From Citrobacter werkmanii NBRC 105721 (GTDB lineage: Bacteria > Pseudomonadota > Gammaproteobacteria > Enterobacterales > Enterobacteriaceae), in NCBI GenBank assembly GCA_000759755.1, contig BBMW01000005.1, positions 124,001 to 188,000 of the forward strand: 64,000 nt of DNA. The letters run 5' to 3'. Of the stretch, positions 27,931 through 38,013 are shown in pieces; the first letter of the stretch is position 1, and the number at the start of each line of letters is the position of its first letter. The notes beneath the pieces are model-generated. The model did no database searches, was not told the DNA's origin, and saw only the letters and a list, made by a program, of their open reading frames with translations. Both the position numbers and the translations under genes were made by a program.

Positions 27931-29586
27931 ATGAATCGCAGACGATTTATTAAAGGTTCAATGGCAATGGCCGCCGTGTGCGGAACCAGTGGTATTGCAT
28001 CACTCTTTTCCCGCGCCGCCTTTGCGGCAGAGTCTGACATTGCAGACGGAAAAACCGTACGTTTTGATTTTTCCGTTCTGCAATCGATGGCCCACGACTT
28101 AGCACAGAAACCCTGGGGCGGCGCGCCGCGTGCGTTACCCGACACGCTGGCGAAATTGACGCCGCAGGCCTACAACAGCATTCAATATGACGCAGAGCAG
28201 TCTCTGTGGAACAATGTTGAAAATCGTCAGCTTGATGCGCAGTTCTTCCATGTGGGAATGGGATTCCGCCGCCGGGTTCGCATGTTCTCGGTCGATGACA
28301 GTACGCATATGGCGCGTGAAATCCACTTCCGTCCGGAGCTGTTTAAGTACAACGACGCGGGTGTGGATACCAAACAACTGGAAGGGCAAACTGACCTCGG
28401 TTTCGCGGGTTTCCGCGTGTTTAAAGCGCCAGAACTGGCCCGTCGTGATGTGGTTTCTTTCCTCGGCGCCAGCTACTTCCGCGCAGTGGATGACACCTAC
28501 CAGTACGGTTTATCGGCGCGTGGTCTGGCGGTAGATACCTATACCGACAGCAAAGAAGAGTTTCCTGATTTCACCGCTTTCTGGTTCGAAACGGTTAAAC
28601 CAGGGACGACCTCCTTTACCGTGTATGCGCTACTCGATAGCCCAAGCGTAACAGGCGCTTTTAAGTTCGTGATCCACTGCGAGAAAACGCAGGTGATCAT
28701 GGATGTACAAAACCATATCTACGCGCGTAAAGACATTAAACAGCTCGGCATTGCGCCGATGACCAGCATGTTCAGCTGTGGTAACAATGAACGCCGGATG
28801 TGTGACACCATTCACCCGCAAATTCATGACTCCGATCGTCTGGCGATGTGGCGGGGCAACGGCGAGTGGATCTGTCGTCCGCTGAATAACCCGCAAAAAC
28901 TGCAGTTCAATGCCTATACCGATAACAACCCGAAAGGGTTTGGTTTACTGCAGCTCGATCGCGACTTCTCTCATTACCAGGACATCATGGGCTGGTATAA
29001 CAAGCGTCCTAGCCTGTGGGTCGAGCCGCGTAACCAGTGGGGCAAGGGGACCATCGGCCTGATGGAGATCCCGACGACGGGCGAAACGCTGGATAACGTT
29101 GTCTGCTTCTGGCAGCCGGAGAAGTCGATTAAAGCCGGCGATGAGCTGGAATTTAAATATCGTCTGTACTGGAGCGCGCAGCCGCCGGTACGTTCGCCGT
29201 TAGCTCGCGTGATGGCGACCCGTACCGGCATGGGCGGCTTCCCGGAAGGATGGGCGCCGGGCGAGCACTACCCGGAAAAATGGGCGCGCCGTTTTGCCGT
29301 GGACTTCGTCGGTGGCGATCTGAAAGCCGCTGCGCCGAAAGGCATTGAACCGGTGATTACGCTCTCCAGCGGTGAAGCGAAACAGATTGAGATCCTCTAC
29401 GTGGAGCCTATCGACGGCTACCGTATCCAGTTTGACTGGTATCCGACGTCTGACTCAACCGACCCGGTAGATATGCGTATGTTCCTGCGTTGCCAGGGCG
29501 ACGCCATCAGCGAAACTTGGCTGTATCAGTACTTCCCGCCAGCGCCGGATAAACGTCAGTATGTTGACGACCGTGAGATGCGTTAA
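27931..29586 (+). CDS. opgD: OpgD (MdoD), periplasmic glucan biosynthesis protein with Tat signal
   Basis: A 551-residue protein, the same length as E. coli OpgD. The N-terminus [10 protein letters not shown] followed by a hydrophobic stretch and AFA near residue 31 is a twin-arginine export signal, so the protein folds in the cytoplasm and is exported by Tat. The rest is the OpgG/OpgD domain pair (carbohydrate-binding beta-sandwich plus Ig-like C-terminus). It shapes the backbone of osmoregulated periplasmic glucans; OpgD homologues have recently been described as beta-1,2-glucanases. The ribosome binding site is weak (CAGG). Followed by a hairpin at 29598-29621. Confidence 0.96.
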   Translation: MNRRRFIKGSMAMAAVCGTSGIASLFSRAAFAAESDIADGKTVRFDFSVLQSMAHDLAQKPWGGAPRALPDTLAKLTPQAYNSIQYDAEQSLWNNVENRQLDAQFFHVGMGFRRRVRMFSVDDSTHMAREIHFRPELFKYNDAGVDTKQLEGQTDLGFAGFRVFKAPELARRDVVSFLGASYFRAVDDTYQYGLSARGLAVDTYTDSKEEFPDFTAFWFETVKPGTTSFTVYALLDSPSVTGAFKFVIHCEKTQVIMDVQNHIYARKDIKQLGIAPMTSMFSCGNNERRMCDTIHPQIHDSDRLAMWRGNGEWICRPLNNPQKLQFNAYTDNNPKGFGLLQLDRDFSHYQDIMGWYNKRPSLWVEPRNQWGKGTIGLMEIPTTGETLDNVVCFWQPEKSIKAGDELEFKYRLYWSAQPPVRSPLARVMATRTGMGGFPEGWAPGEHYPEKWARRFAVDFVGGDLKAAAPKGIEPVITLSSGEAKQIEILYVEPIDGYRIQFDWYPTSDSTDPVDMRMFLRCQGDAISETWLYQYFPPAPDKRQYVDDREMR

Positions 29587-29597
29587 TCACTCCTTTT

Positions 29598-29621
29598 ACG
29601 GCTCTCCAGAGGGGGAGCCGT
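29598..29621 (+). terminator. hairpin after opgD
   Basis: ACGGCTC (29598-29604) pairs with GAGCCGT (29615-29621) around a 10-base loop. The downstream T content is modest, so termination may be partial. Confidence 0.5.
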
Positions 29622-29752
29622 ATCTGCAATCTTTCTGAAAATATTCTGTACGCTATTTACTCGATCCTGTTCGCATTTTTCTGTATGGCAAATGGGTACT
29701 CTGGGGCTGTGTATTTCTTATACACGTTCTTGTCCACTAACAGGGAGAAAGT

Positions 29753-29977
29753 ATGTTTCCAGAATACAGAGACCTTATTTCCCGACTGAAAACCGAGAAC
29801 CCTCGCTTTCTGTCCTTATTCGAAAAACACAACAGCCTTGATCATGAGATCTCCAGACTGGAAGGTTCGGATGGTCGGGGGTATAGTTTGGACATTGTTC
29901 GCCTTAAGAAACAGAAACTCCACCTGAAGGAAGATCTGCTCAAAATTTTGCAAAAAGAGAGTGTCGGTGAGAGCTAA
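29753..29977 (+). CDS. ydcH: YdcH, DUF465 coiled-coil small protein
   Basis: A 74-residue, highly charged, helical protein matching E. coli YdcH (74). The DUF465 pattern is seen: FLSLFEKHNSLDHEISRLEGS near 18-38 then a second heptad helix VRLKKQKLHLKEDLLKIL near 49-66, forming a probable hairpin coiled coil. No function is known. AGGGAGAAAG before the ATG is a strong ribosome binding site, and a strong terminator ends the unit, so it is an independent short transcript, likely abundant. Confidence 0.93.
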   Translation: MFPEYRDLISRLKTENPRFLSLFEKHNSLDHEISRLEGSDGRGYSLDIVRLKKQKLHLKEDLLKILQKESVGES

Positions 29978-30000
29978 GTAAAACAGCGCTTGCTGTGTAA

Positions 30001-30025
30001 AAGGGCTTCCAAAAGGGAAGCCCTT
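30001..30025 (+). terminator. rho-independent terminator of ydcH
   Basis: AAGGGCTTCC (30001-30010) pairs perfectly with GGAAGCCCTT (30016-30025) around AAAAG, followed by CCTGTTTTA. Confidence 0.85.
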
Positions 30026-30077
30026 CCTGTTTTATTGTGAGCAGAATTAGCTGCTTAACGAGCGTAACGGAAAGAAA

Positions 30078-30623
30078 ATGCCAGAAGTGATAACCATTAG
30101 TGACACGCTGGAACTGCGTGCCGTAGAAGAACAACACGTCACCCCTCTGCATCAATTGGTGCTCAAGAATAAAACCTGGCTCCAGCAGTCGCTGAACTGG
30201 CCGCAGTTTGTGACGTCAGAGGACGACACGCGCAAAAACGTGCAGGGAAATATGATGTTGCACCAGCGCGGCTACGCCAAAATGTTCCTGATTTTTGCAC
30301 AACAGAATGTGGTGGGCGTCATCGCGTTTAACCAGATAGAGCCGCTGAACAAAGCGGCTTATATTGGTTACTGGCTGGATGAAGCTCACCAGGGTAAAGG
30401 CATTATGTCCCTGGCGCTACAGGCATTGATTCATCATTATGCGCAGCGCCAGGAAATTCGCCGCTTTGTGATCAAATGCCGCGTAGCGAACGTTGAGAGC
30501 AACCAGGTGGCATTGCGCAATGGCTTCCAACTGGAAGGATGTTTACGTCAAGCGGAGTTCCTCAATGGTGATTACCATGATGTGAATCTCTATGCCCGCA
30601 TCATTGATGGTCCCTCAGAATAA
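30078..30623 (+). CDS. rimL: RimL, ribosomal protein L7/L12 serine N-acetyltransferase
   Basis: A 181-residue GNAT acetyltransferase similar to E. coli RimL (179). Core motif [22 protein letters not shown] near residues 98-118, contains the Q-x-G-K-G acetyl-CoA pyrophosphate loop; the C-terminal [20 protein letters not shown] near 140-160 is typical of the RimJ/RimL group. It acetylates the N-terminal serine of L12, producing L7. GGAAAG upstream serves translation. The 3' end overlaps the convergent ydcK gene by 9 bases. Confidence 0.95.
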   Translation: MPEVITISDTLELRAVEEQHVTPLHQLVLKNKTWLQQSLNWPQFVTSEDDTRKNVQGNMMLHQRGYAKMFLIFAQQNVVGVIAFNQIEPLNKAAYIGYWLDEAHQGKGIMSLALQALIHHYAQRQEIRRFVIKCRVANVESNQVALRNGFQLEGCLRQAEFLNGDYHDVNLYARIIDGPSE

Positions 30624-31595
30624 GCCTGCGATAGGTGTGCGCGTAATGCGTTGCTCAGCGTTGATCACCTTCGGCCCACGCAGATGAATAGCATCGCCAT
30701 CAAACGCTTCAATGTGCGCCTGGCCGTTTATCTCAATATGATTCTCGATCAACACTTCTCCAAGAACGCAGGCGTGACCTTCAACCAGAATATGATCGTC
30801 TAGCTGGATTGGTCCGCCGCGTAATGTAGCATGTCCCCCGACCAACACATGATGCTTCAGCACGCAGTTACCCTCGACTACCGCATGTTCTGCCACCTGT
30901 GAGCTGTAGCGCAGGGTAGGAATAGCATCGACATCGGTTCCGGCGATGACGCGCGCATGTCCGTAGACTTTGGCGCAATCGCAAATCCAGACATTATTCT
31001 CTTCATTACCTTCCACCTGGGCGAAATCAAAAACTTCCGCCCGATGCTCAATAAAGGCATAGTTGATATTCGCATCGCCATAGATCTGCGCCTGATGCAC
31101 TACGCGTGAGTGGCTGACGGTCGCCCGATCGTAAATCTGCAGCAACTGGTCGTTTTCAACAGTGAGTCCCCTGGCGGCAATGATTTCGGACCCACATACA
31201 ACGCGTGCATTACCGTGCAGAAGGCACTCGCCGCGAATAACAGAATTCTGAATCGTGACGTTGTCACGTATTTGTGCGTGATGGCTGATTTCTGCCCGGT
31301 CAATCCACACGGCATCGCCTATTTGCGCGCCATCTCTGACTACGCTTGCCTGAGTAACCCGGGCGTTTCCGGTTATCGATGCGCCGGAAAATGCGAGCGC
31401 ATTCTCATCGTAAATCCAGCAATCACCGCTTTGCGACAAGACGCTTTCATCATCAATCCAGCCGCCAGGCGTACCGGCGGTAACATCATTAAAATCAATG
31501 AGGGCAATGATTTGGCGTAGTAATACGCTTTTTTTATTGCCATTATCCTGGTAACTAAAGGAGCGAAGCTCATCGCTGAGTCGATATTTGGTCAT
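30615..31595 (-). CDS. ydcK: YdcK, left-handed beta-helix hexapeptide-repeat protein
   Basis: A 326-residue protein, the same length as E. coli YdcK. Most of it (about 50-310) consists of hexapeptide-like repeats with alternating small hydrophobic positions ([32 protein letters not shown] and others), predicting a long left-handed beta-helix like those of LpxA/transferase-fold proteins. There is no visible catalytic motif, so it may be a structural or binding protein; function unknown. It is convergent with rimL and divergent from tehA. Confidence 0.93.
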   Translation of the reverse strand: MTKYRLSDELRSFSYQDNGNKKSVLLRQIIALIDFNDVTAGTPGGWIDDESVLSQSGDCWIYDENALAFSGASITGNARVTQASVVRDGAQIGDAVWIDRAEISHHAQIRDNVTIQNSVIRGECLLHGNARVVCGSEIIAARGLTVENDQLLQIYDRATVSHSRVVHQAQIYGDANINYAFIEHRAEVFDFAQVEGNEENNVWICDCAKVYGHARVIAGTDVDAIPTLRYSSQVAEHAVVEGNCVLKHHVLVGGHATLRGGPIQLDDHILVEGHACVLGEVLIENHIEINGQAHIEAFDGDAIHLRGPKVINAEQRITRTPIAGLF

Positions 31596-31671
31596 TGCTC
31601 ATTTCCATGTTGCGCACCTTAGTTAAACGTAGCAAAGTTTTCCGCACTGGCTAAACCAACTGAAATTCCAT

Positions 31672-31694
31672 AAAATGCATTTCAAATATACTTT
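31672..31694 (+). promoter_or_regulatory. NsrR-type operator over the tehAB -10 region
   Basis: Two 11-base half sites, AAAATGCATTT (31672-31682) and AAATATACTTT (31684-31694), separated by one base, match the NsrR 11-1-11 pattern. The second half contains TATACT (31687-31692), a likely -10 element of tehA. NsrR is a nitric-oxide-sensing repressor, and tehAB is a reported NsrR target in E. coli. Confidence 0.65.
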
Positions 31695-31708
31695 AAAAAA
31701 TAAACAAA

Positions 31709-32710
31709 ATGAGTAAGAGCAAACAGAGTGAACGGGTTCTCAATCTTCCGGCCGGTTATTTTGGCATGGTACTGGGGACAATCGGGATGGGATTCGCCTG
31801 GCGTTATGCCAGCCAGATATGGCCGGTGAGCCACTGGATTGGCGATGGGTTAGTGATCCTGGCGATGGTCATTTGGGGGCTGCTGACGCTGGCTTTTATG
31901 TATCGCTTGCTGCACTTCCCGCACAGCGTACTGGCTGAAATTCGTCACCCGGTGATGAGTAGCTTTGTCAGTCTGTTTCCGGCCACAACCATGCTGGTAG
32001 CAATTGGTTTTGTTCCCTGGTATCGACCGCTGGCGATCGGGTTATTCGGCATTGGCGTGGTGATACAACTGGCGTACGCGGCCTGGCAAACGGCAGGATT
32101 ATGGCGTGGAGCGCATCCAGAGGAGGCCACCACGCCGGGTCTGTATCTGCCGACCGTCGCCAATAACTTTATCAGCGCAATGGCCTGTGGTGCACTTGGT
32201 TTCAATGATGCCGGATTGGTGTTTTTGGGGGCCGGGGTTTTTTCCTGGCTCAGCCTGGAACCGGTGATCCTGCAACGTTTACGTAGCTGCGGGGAGCTGC
32301 CATCGGTCTTACGGACTTCGCTTGGCATTCAACTGGCGCCCGCGCTGGTCGCCTGTAGCGCCTGGCTTAGCGTCAACGGCGGAGAGGGCGATACGTTAGC
32401 CAAAATGCTGTTCGGCTATGGTCTGCTGCAGCTTCTGTTTATGCTACGTCTCATGCCATGGTATCTGTCTCAACCATTTAATGCCTCGTTCTGGAGCTTC
32501 TCGTTTGGCGTGTCGGCCCTGGCGACGACGGGCCTGCATCTCGGACACGGCAGCGAATCAGGATTTTTTCATACGCTGTCTATCCCACTGTTTATTTTTA
32601 CCAATTTTATCATTGCATTATTACTGATACGTACGCTTGCTTTGCTGATGCAGGGAAAGCTGCTTATCCGCACAGAACGTGCTGCATTACTGAAATCTGA
32701 GGATAAATGA
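31709..32710 (+). CDS. tehA: TehA, SLAC1-family membrane channel linked to tellurite resistance
   Basis: A 333-residue, ten-helix membrane protein matching E. coli TehA (330), a bacterial relative of the plant SLAC1 anion channel. The pore-gating phenylalanine region lies in [19 protein letters not shown] near 260. The first residues ([19 protein letters not shown]) are cytoplasmic. With tehB it gives tellurite tolerance when overexpressed. The start has no clear Shine-Dalgarno (AAAAAATAAACAAA before ATG), which suggests weak or leaderless-like initiation. Its stop overlaps the tehB start. Confidence 0.95.
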   Translation: MSKSKQSERVLNLPAGYFGMVLGTIGMGFAWRYASQIWPVSHWIGDGLVILAMVIWGLLTLAFMYRLLHFPHSVLAEIRHPVMSSFVSLFPATTMLVAIGFVPWYRPLAIGLFGIGVVIQLAYAAWQTAGLWRGAHPEEATTPGLYLPTVANNFISAMACGALGFNDAGLVFLGAGVFSWLSLEPVILQRLRSCGELPSVLRTSLGIQLAPALVACSAWLSVNGGEGDTLAKMLFGYGLLQLLFMLRLMPWYLSQPFNASFWSFSFGVSALATTGLHLGHGSESGFFHTLSIPLFIFTNFIIALLLIRTLALLMQGKLLIRTERAALLKSEDK

Positions 32711-33306
32711 TGACTCATTGCGACGAAAACTACTTTACTGAGAAATACGATTTAACCCGTACGCATTCCGATGTTGTTGAAGCGGCAAAAGTGGTCGCGC
32801 CAGGTAAAACATTAGATCTGGGCTGCGGTAATGGTCGTAACAGTCTGTACCTTGCGGCAAACGGCTATGACGTTACCGCATGGGATAAAAACCCCATGAG
32901 CATAGCGAACCTTGAGCGTATTAAAGCGGCGGAAGGACTGACCAACCTGCATGCGCAGGTCGCAGATCTTAACGCCTTACGCTTTGATGGCGAATATGAT
33001 TTTATTCTTTCTACCGTTGTGCTGATGTTCCTTGAGGCTAAAACTATCCCAGGACTGATAGAGAATATGCAGCGCTGCACGAAGCCAGGCGGATATAATT
33101 TAATCGTTGCGGCAATGGACACTGATGATTTCCCGTGCACTGTTGGTTTTCCGTTTGCCTTTAAAGCGGGTGAATTACGCAACTATTACAGCGGGTGGGA
33201 TCTGCTGAAATACAACGAAGACGTGGGTGAACTTCATCGTACGGATGAAAACGGTAATCGCATTAAACTGCGCTTTGCCACTATGCTGGCACGCAAAACT
33301 GCCTGA
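32707..33306 (+). CDS. tehB: TehB, SAM-dependent tellurite methyltransferase
   Basis: A 199-residue class I methyltransferase close to E. coli TehB (197). Motif I is [15 protein letters not shown] near residues 37-51; an acidic ribose-binding residue lies in DVTAWDKN near 60. It methylates tellurite or selenite using SAM and so detoxifies them as volatile products. ATG 32707 overlaps the tehA stop (ATGATGA, tandem ATGs at 32707 and 32710), which couples translation. After the stop, a weak hairpin with a T-rich loop lies near 33335-33360. Confidence 0.95.
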   Translation: MMTHCDENYFTEKYDLTRTHSDVVEAAKVVAPGKTLDLGCGNGRNSLYLAANGYDVTAWDKNPMSIANLERIKAAEGLTNLHAQVADLNALRFDGEYDFILSTVVLMFLEAKTIPGLIENMQRCTKPGGYNLIVAAMDTDDFPCTVGFPFAFKAGELRNYYSGWDLLKYNEDVGELHRTDENGNRIKLRFATMLARKTA

Positions 33307-33461
33307 ACCTCCTGTCTGGGTTAACTCTCTCTGCGTTCAGCATTTTTTATGTTGAGCGCAAAGATAAAATTGTGCGGTCCTTACCATTTTTAGTGCATCC
33401 AAAATGAATCTGTTTTGCTATTCTTTTTAGGCATCATTGCGAAAACTAAAGGGATCGTTTC

Positions 33462-34136
33462 ATGCGTACTCATACTTTATTTAAAGTTGCAGTGCTTACT
33501 GGCTTGTTGGCATTATCCGGCTGTGCGTCAAAAGTAACCGAACCGGATAAATATTCTGGGTTTTTAAAAAATTACTCTGATCTGAAGGAAACAAAATCGG
33601 CAACCGGACAAACGGTACTCCGTTGGGTTGACCCGAACTACAACGAATCCAAATATGACAACATTGTATATAACCCGGTAACGTATTATCCGGTTCCTAA
33701 ACCTACTACGCAGGTAGGGCAGAAGGTTCTTGATCAACTACTGACCTACACCAATACACAGTTGAAATCCGCAATCAGTAAACGTAAACCCCTGGTGACT
33801 ACCCCTGGGCCACGTAGCCTGATTTTCCGCGGGGCAATTACCGGTGTAGCGACCAGTAAAGAAGGGCTGCAGTTCTACGAAGTGATCCCGGTTGCGCTGC
33901 TGGTTGCGGGAACGCAAATGGCAACGGGTCACCGTACCATGGATACCAACCTCTACTTCGAGGGTGAGTTGATTGATGCGGCGACCAATAAACCGGTTGT
34001 TAAGGTTGTACGTAAGGGTGAAGGTAAAGATCTGAACAACGAAAGCACGCCGATGGCGTTCGAAACGTTGAAGAAAGTTGTTGATGACATGGCGACTGAT
34101 GCTTCCATGTTTGACGTGAACAAAAAAACACAATAA
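33462..34136 (+). CDS. ydcL: YdcL, DUF3313 lipoprotein
   Basis: A 224-residue lipoprotein close to E. coli YdcL (222). The lipobox LALSGC places the lipidated cysteine at residue 22, with Ala-Ser next, so outer-membrane sorting is expected. The mature part is a DUF3313 domain with RWVDPNYNESKYDNIVYNP near 54-72 and the TMDTNLYFEGELIDAATNKPV block near 165. Function is unknown. It has its own promoter region (155 bases after tehB) and a strong terminator downstream. Confidence 0.93.
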   Translation: MRTHTLFKVAVLTGLLALSGCASKVTEPDKYSGFLKNYSDLKETKSATGQTVLRWVDPNYNESKYDNIVYNPVTYYPVPKPTTQVGQKVLDQLLTYTNTQLKSAISKRKPLVTTPGPRSLIFRGAITGVATSKEGLQFYEVIPVALLVAGTQMATGHRTMDTNLYFEGELIDAATNKPVVKVVRKGEGKDLNNESTPMAFETLKKVVDDMATDASMFDVNKKTQ

Positions 34137-34145
34137 TAATGATGA

Positions 34146-34176
34146 ACGCACCATCTAAGGATGGTGCGTTTTTTTA
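34146..34176 (+). terminator. rho-independent terminator of ydcL
   Basis: ACGCACCATC (34146-34155) pairs perfectly with GATGGTGCGT (34160-34169) and runs into eight T. It abuts the stop of the convergent EamA gene. Confidence 0.9.
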
Positions 34177-35082
34177 TGCCGCCCGGCGACGATATACGAG
34201 TTTACCCATCAGCGCTTCTGGTCGGGCAAACATCACCAGATTCCCCAGCAAAATCAATACTAATCCCACAATCGCATTTACCTGCCAGATATACCCTTCA
34301 TACAATGTTGACAGCGTCAGTGCGACCAGAGGAAAAAGCAGCGTACTGTATGCGGCCTTACTGGGACCAATACGACCGACCAGTGTGAAATAGGCGCCAA
34401 AGGCAATCACCGAACCAAAAATAGCCAGGTACAGCAGTGCGCTAAGATAGCTGAAAGTCCACTGCGGAGTGAAGTCATCGCCACGCACCAGCGCAATAGC
34501 GGCGATCAGCAACGTGCCGTACAACATGGCCCAGCTATTGGTGGTCAATACTTCCAGCCCTTTTTTCTGGTGGCGCAGACTTATCATGTTGCCCAATGAA
34601 AAACCAAAGGTTCCCAGAGCGCTTAAGCCGATGCCCAGCAGAAGTGAATGGTTGAACCCACTGTTGAGCAAGTCCTGCCAGAACAGGGTGACAATGCCGG
34701 TCAGACCGAGACCGGCGGCAATATAAAAGCGCATCGGCGGTTTTTGGCCGAAAAACAGAAAGCTATTGACCGCATTGAACAGGACGGCCATCGAGAAAAT
34801 CACCGATTCAAGGCCCGTGTTAATCCACGCCGCAGCCGTATAAAAACACCAAAAGTTAAAGCAAAAAACGCATCCGCCTTGTAACAGACAAAACAGATGG
34901 TCACGACCAGATAGTTTGCGTAATTTACCGCTAACCAACAGGATTATTATCATTACCGAGCTGGCAACGGCAAAGCGCCAAAAGATAGATACCGGCGCTG
35001 AAACCGGCCCTTGCTGCAGATAAATGGCAATCCATGTCGTTCCCCAAATCACTACCACCAGGCAGTACAATAGTGCGTTCAT
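34174..35082 (-). CDS. EamA/DMT-family inner-membrane transporter
   Basis: A 302-residue protein with ten predicted helices in two EamA repeats. The first contains VVVIWGTTWIAIYL near 9-22; the second has a FGSVIAFGAYFTLVGRIGPSKAAYSTLLFPLVAL region near 220-253, the typical end-of-family signature. Such proteins export amino acids or metabolites, but the substrate cannot be read from sequence. It is divergent from an AraC-family gene 185 bases away, which probably regulates it. This pair takes the place where K-12 has the ydcM transposase gene between ydcL and ydcO. Confidence 0.88.
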   Translation of the reverse strand: MNALLYCLVVVIWGTTWIAIYLQQGPVSAPVSIFWRFAVASSVMIIILLVSGKLRKLSGRDHLFCLLQGGCVFCFNFWCFYTAAAWINTGLESVIFSMAVLFNAVNSFLFFGQKPPMRFYIAAGLGLTGIVTLFWQDLLNSGFNHSLLLGIGLSALGTFGFSLGNMISLRHQKKGLEVLTTNSWAMLYGTLLIAAIALVRGDDFTPQWTFSYLSALLYLAIFGSVIAFGAYFTLVGRIGPSKAAYSTLLFPLVALTLSTLYEGYIWQVNAIVGLVLILLGNLVMFARPEALMGKLVYRRRAA

Positions 35083-35267
35083 ACAACTCTCTCTTTTTGG
35101 TCTTCAGGCGCACACTGTGTCACGTTGGGTAGCAGGGGGCTTTCATCCGATTGCGGTGGACTTGCAAAATCTTGCGCTTTTTTTCGCGCAAATGTGAAAA
35201 GGAAGCTGTTAACAATATGTAGCTGATATAGACTGAAAGCCTGCTAACTTATTTTGAATGTGATGGT

Positions 35268-36143
35268 ATGTCTCTGTCTCAGCCCTACGCTGCCTTTGAA
35301 AACTTACGCAAACACAATGCCGTGCTGCACGAGTCGGTTGCGTTACATTCAGGGATCCAACTGGCGGCCTGGTCAAATAAGCGTGATACTATTACCCAGT
35401 ATTGCGATCACCATACCCTTAGCTTATACATCGCCGATGGTTACGAGAGTTACCACAAGACGGCCAGCGGCTGGAAGAATGGCGGTGGGCCGGACCGTTT
35501 TTGCCTGATGCCGAAAGAGAGCGAATCCAGTTGGGATATCCGCGACGATCTTTCCTTTGTGCATCTCTATTGTACGGACGGCCATTTGCGCGAAGTGGGT
35601 GAAAAAGTCTGGGACAAAAGCCCTTATAGCTTCACGCTGGATGAGCATACGTTTGGTAGCGATCCGGGGATAACAGCGGTTTATCGTCAGTTTTTACTCG
35701 GGAATGACTGGCAACAACCGGCCAATCATCTCACGCTCAGCGCCGCGTCTTCGCTACTGCTCACGCATCTGATTCAGCATTACAGCAACGTCCAATGGCA
35801 GTTGCCCGCTGTCACCGGGGGACTTGCGCCTGCCACATTGCGCAACGTGCTGGCCTACATAGAAGCGCATCTGGCGTACCCCATCACCCTGAGCGATTTG
35901 GCAAGCGAGGCGGCGCTGAGTGAATTCCACTTTGCCAGAATGTTTCGCCAGTCAATGAATATGGCGCCGCATCAGTACGTTATGCAACGACGTATGGTAT
36001 TAGCCCAGCATCTGGTCTGTCATTCTTCCCGCAGTTTGTCGGATATTGCGATGGCTTGCGGGTTCAGTTCGGCGAGCCATTTCAGCAACCGGTTTAAGCA
36101 GGTGACGGGTAAAACGCCAACGCAGTTACGTGCGGCGAAATAA
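35268..36143 (+). CDS. AraC-family transcriptional regulator divergent from the EamA transporter
   Basis: A 291-residue protein. An N-terminal sensing domain (about 1-175) is followed by the AraC/XylS DNA-binding domain with two helix-turn-helices: ITLSDLASEAALSEFHFARMF near 205-226 and SLSDIAMACGFSSASHFSNRF near 254-275, ending in GKTPTQLR. ATG 35268 fits conserved N-terminal composition. It is likely to control the divergent EamA exporter, from orientation. The 3' end overlaps the convergent ydcO gene by 18 bases. No direct ortholog in K-12 is recalled. Confidence 0.85.
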   Translation: MSLSQPYAAFENLRKHNAVLHESVALHSGIQLAAWSNKRDTITQYCDHHTLSLYIADGYESYHKTASGWKNGGGPDRFCLMPKESESSWDIRDDLSFVHLYCTDGHLREVGEKVWDKSPYSFTLDEHTFGSDPGITAVYRQFLLGNDWQQPANHLTLSAASSLLLTHLIQHYSNVQWQLPAVTGGLAPATLRNVLAYIEAHLAYPITLSDLASEAALSEFHFARMFRQSMNMAPHQYVMQRRMVLAQHLVCHSSRSLSDIAMACGFSSASHFSNRFKQVTGKTPTQLRAAK

Positions 36144-37292
36144 AGTAAACACCGCGTAACACATACCTCCGGCGATCAGCCCCCAAAATGCAGACCCAAC
36201 TCCCCATAGCGTCAGGCCACTGGCAGTGACCAGAAAAGTAATGATAGCCGCATCACGCTCGGCTTCATGATGCAATGCCTGGTACAAGCTGCCGCTAATC
36301 GTGCCAAGCAACGCCAAACCCGCCAGCATTTGGATCCAGCTTACGGGCAAGGCTGCCATCAGCCCGGTGACCGAACCGCCAAACACCCCAGCCAGAAGAT
36401 AGAAGACACCCGCCGCCGCCGCGGCTAGCCAACGTCGTTTGGCATCAGGATGCGCTTCGGGACTTTGGCAAATTGCCGCGGTTATAGCGGCAATGCAAAT
36501 GGAATAGACACCAAAAGGGGAAAACAGCAGCGCCAGCAGACCGGTAAAGACAATCAACGGTGAAACGGGTAACGCATAACCTGACGCCTTCATGGTGGCG
36601 ATACCGGGAGCATTTTGCGAGGCCATGGTGACCAGAAACAGCGGCAGTGCGATGCTAATGCTGTGGGCAAATGAAAAATGCGGGGCAATAAACTCGGGTA
36701 ACACTGGAGATAAACTTATCTCATTAGTGACAATGTCACCTTTTATCAGCGCGATGATTATACCTACCAGCATCGCGGCGATCGTCGCATACCGTGAGGC
36801 AATGACTTTAAACGCTAACCATGCCACCAGCATGCTACCGCACAAGATAAGCTCACTGTTAAGGCTATTGAACGCCTGCAGGCCAAAGCGTAGCAGGATC
36901 CCGGCCAGCATGGCTGACGCCAGTGAGTGAGGGATTATTTTCATCAGTCGGGCAAAGAGTCCGGTTACGCCGCACAGCACAATTAAGGCGTTAGCCACGA
37001 TGAAAATACCGATCGCGTCCTGAATCGTTACCCCTTGCAGGCCCGTAACCAGCAGTGCGGCGCCGGGCGTTGACCATGCAGTGAGAACAGGGGCGCGATA
37101 CCATAATGTCAGCGCCAGCGTACTAACACCCATCGCTATTCCCAGCGCGGTCATCCAACCCGCAATTTGCCCTGTCGTCGCACCTGCGGCCAGCGCCGCT
37201 TGCCAGATAATGGCTGCCGAACTGGCATAACCGACCAGCACCGCGACAAAACCTGATAGCACGGTAGGCAGAGGGATTGAAAATGTGCGCAT
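36126..37292 (-). CDS. ydcO: YdcO, BenE-family membrane transporter
   Basis: A 388-residue, roughly 11-12 helix protein close to E. coli YdcO (391). Family motifs TAWSTPGAALL near 72-82 and TMASQNAPGIATMKASGY near 223-240 are those of benzoate/H+ symporters (BenE, nucleobase-transporter-like fold). Start placed at ATG 37292, giving MRTFSIPLPTVL; longer in-frame forms lack support. The true substrate is unknown. It is divergent from ydcN, whose product probably regulates it through the paired palindromes at 37303-37347. Confidence 0.93.
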   Translation of the reverse strand: MRTFSIPLPTVLSGFVAVLVGYASSAAIIWQAALAAGATTGQIAGWMTALGIAMGVSTLALTLWYRAPVLTAWSTPGAALLVTGLQGVTIQDAIGIFIVANALIVLCGVTGLFARLMKIIPHSLASAMLAGILLRFGLQAFNSLNSELILCGSMLVAWLAFKVIASRYATIAAMLVGIIIALIKGDIVTNEISLSPVLPEFIAPHFSFAHSISIALPLFLVTMASQNAPGIATMKASGYALPVSPLIVFTGLLALLFSPFGVYSICIAAITAAICQSPEAHPDAKRRWLAAAAAGVFYLLAGVFGGSVTGLMAALPVSWIQMLAGLALLGTISGSLYQALHHEAERDAAIITFLVTASGLTLWGVGSAFWGLIAGGMCYAVFTLFRRT

Positions 37293-37302
37293 AGCAACTC
37301 CG

Positions 37303-37347
37303 TGTGCGTTATAACGGTCAGTCACTGTAGCACTGTGCGTTATAGCG
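37303..37347. promoter_or_regulatory. twin operator-like repeats between ydcO and ydcN
   Basis: TGTGCGTTATAACG (37303-37316) recurs as TGTGCGTTATAGCG (37334-37347), start to start 31 bases apart, about three helical turns. Each contains a palindrome (CGTTATAACG perfect, CGTTATAGCG one mismatch). Location between divergent genes suggests binding by the YdcN dimer. Confidence 0.7.
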
Positions 37348-37397
37348 TACAAGTGCTAAGCTGTAGCCTTGAGAAGGAAGGTCGAAGGAGGAGAAAC

Positions 37398-37934
37398 ATG
37401 GATAACTTAACTCACTATCTGGCGACGACGCTCAGAACGCTGCGCCACCAGCGGGAATGGAGTCTCTCGCGTCTGGCGGAGGAAACCGGCGTGTCAAAAG
37501 CGATGCTGGGGCAAATTGAGCGCAATGAATCCAGCCCTACAGTGGCGACATTGTGGAAAATCGCCACCGGGCTGAATGTCCCATTTTCAACGTTTATTTC
37601 GCCTCCTGAGTCAGACGGCACGCCGTCTTTCGATCCCCAACACCAGGCGATGGTCGTCACGCCGCTGTTCCCATGGGATCCTCAGTTGTGTTTCGATCAC
37701 TTTTCGATACTGCTGGCGCCCGGCGCGCTTAGTGAATCCACGCCACACGAAAGCGGTGTTATAGAGCACGTAGTGGTGATTAGTGGACTGCTGGATATGT
37801 GCATTGATGGTCTATGGCGTACCATTAAAGCCGGTGAAGGTGTCCGTTTTGCCGGCGATACGGCCCATAGTTACCGTAACAGCGGTGAACAAACGGTTCA
37901 CTTTCATTCGCTGATCCATTACCCGCGCAGTTGA
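37398..37934 (+). CDS. ydcN: YdcN, XRE-family regulator with cupin domain
   Basis: A 178-residue protein of the same length as E. coli YdcN. Residues 12-66 form an XRE helix-turn-helix (WSLSRLAEETGVSKAMLGQIE), and about 105-175 a cupin beta-barrel with HVVVISGLLDMCIDG and the AHSYRN turn. Such HTH-cupin proteins sense small molecules. AGGAGGAG before ATG 37398 is a strong ribosome binding site; an in-frame upstream start is not needed. It is divergent from the BenE-type transporter ydcO, its likely target. Confidence 0.93.
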   Translation: MDNLTHYLATTLRTLRHQREWSLSRLAEETGVSKAMLGQIERNESSPTVATLWKIATGLNVPFSTFISPPESDGTPSFDPQHQAMVVTPLFPWDPQLCFDHFSILLAPGALSESTPHESGVIEHVVVISGLLDMCIDGLWRTIKAGEGVRFAGDTAHSYRNSGEQTVHFHSLIHYPRS

Positions 37935-38013
37935 TCGGGAAAACTATTCCGAAATGCCGCGCTTGTGACTACAATAGCCGCCATTTTTACCGCTTGTGGA
38001 TGGTAACAACTGT

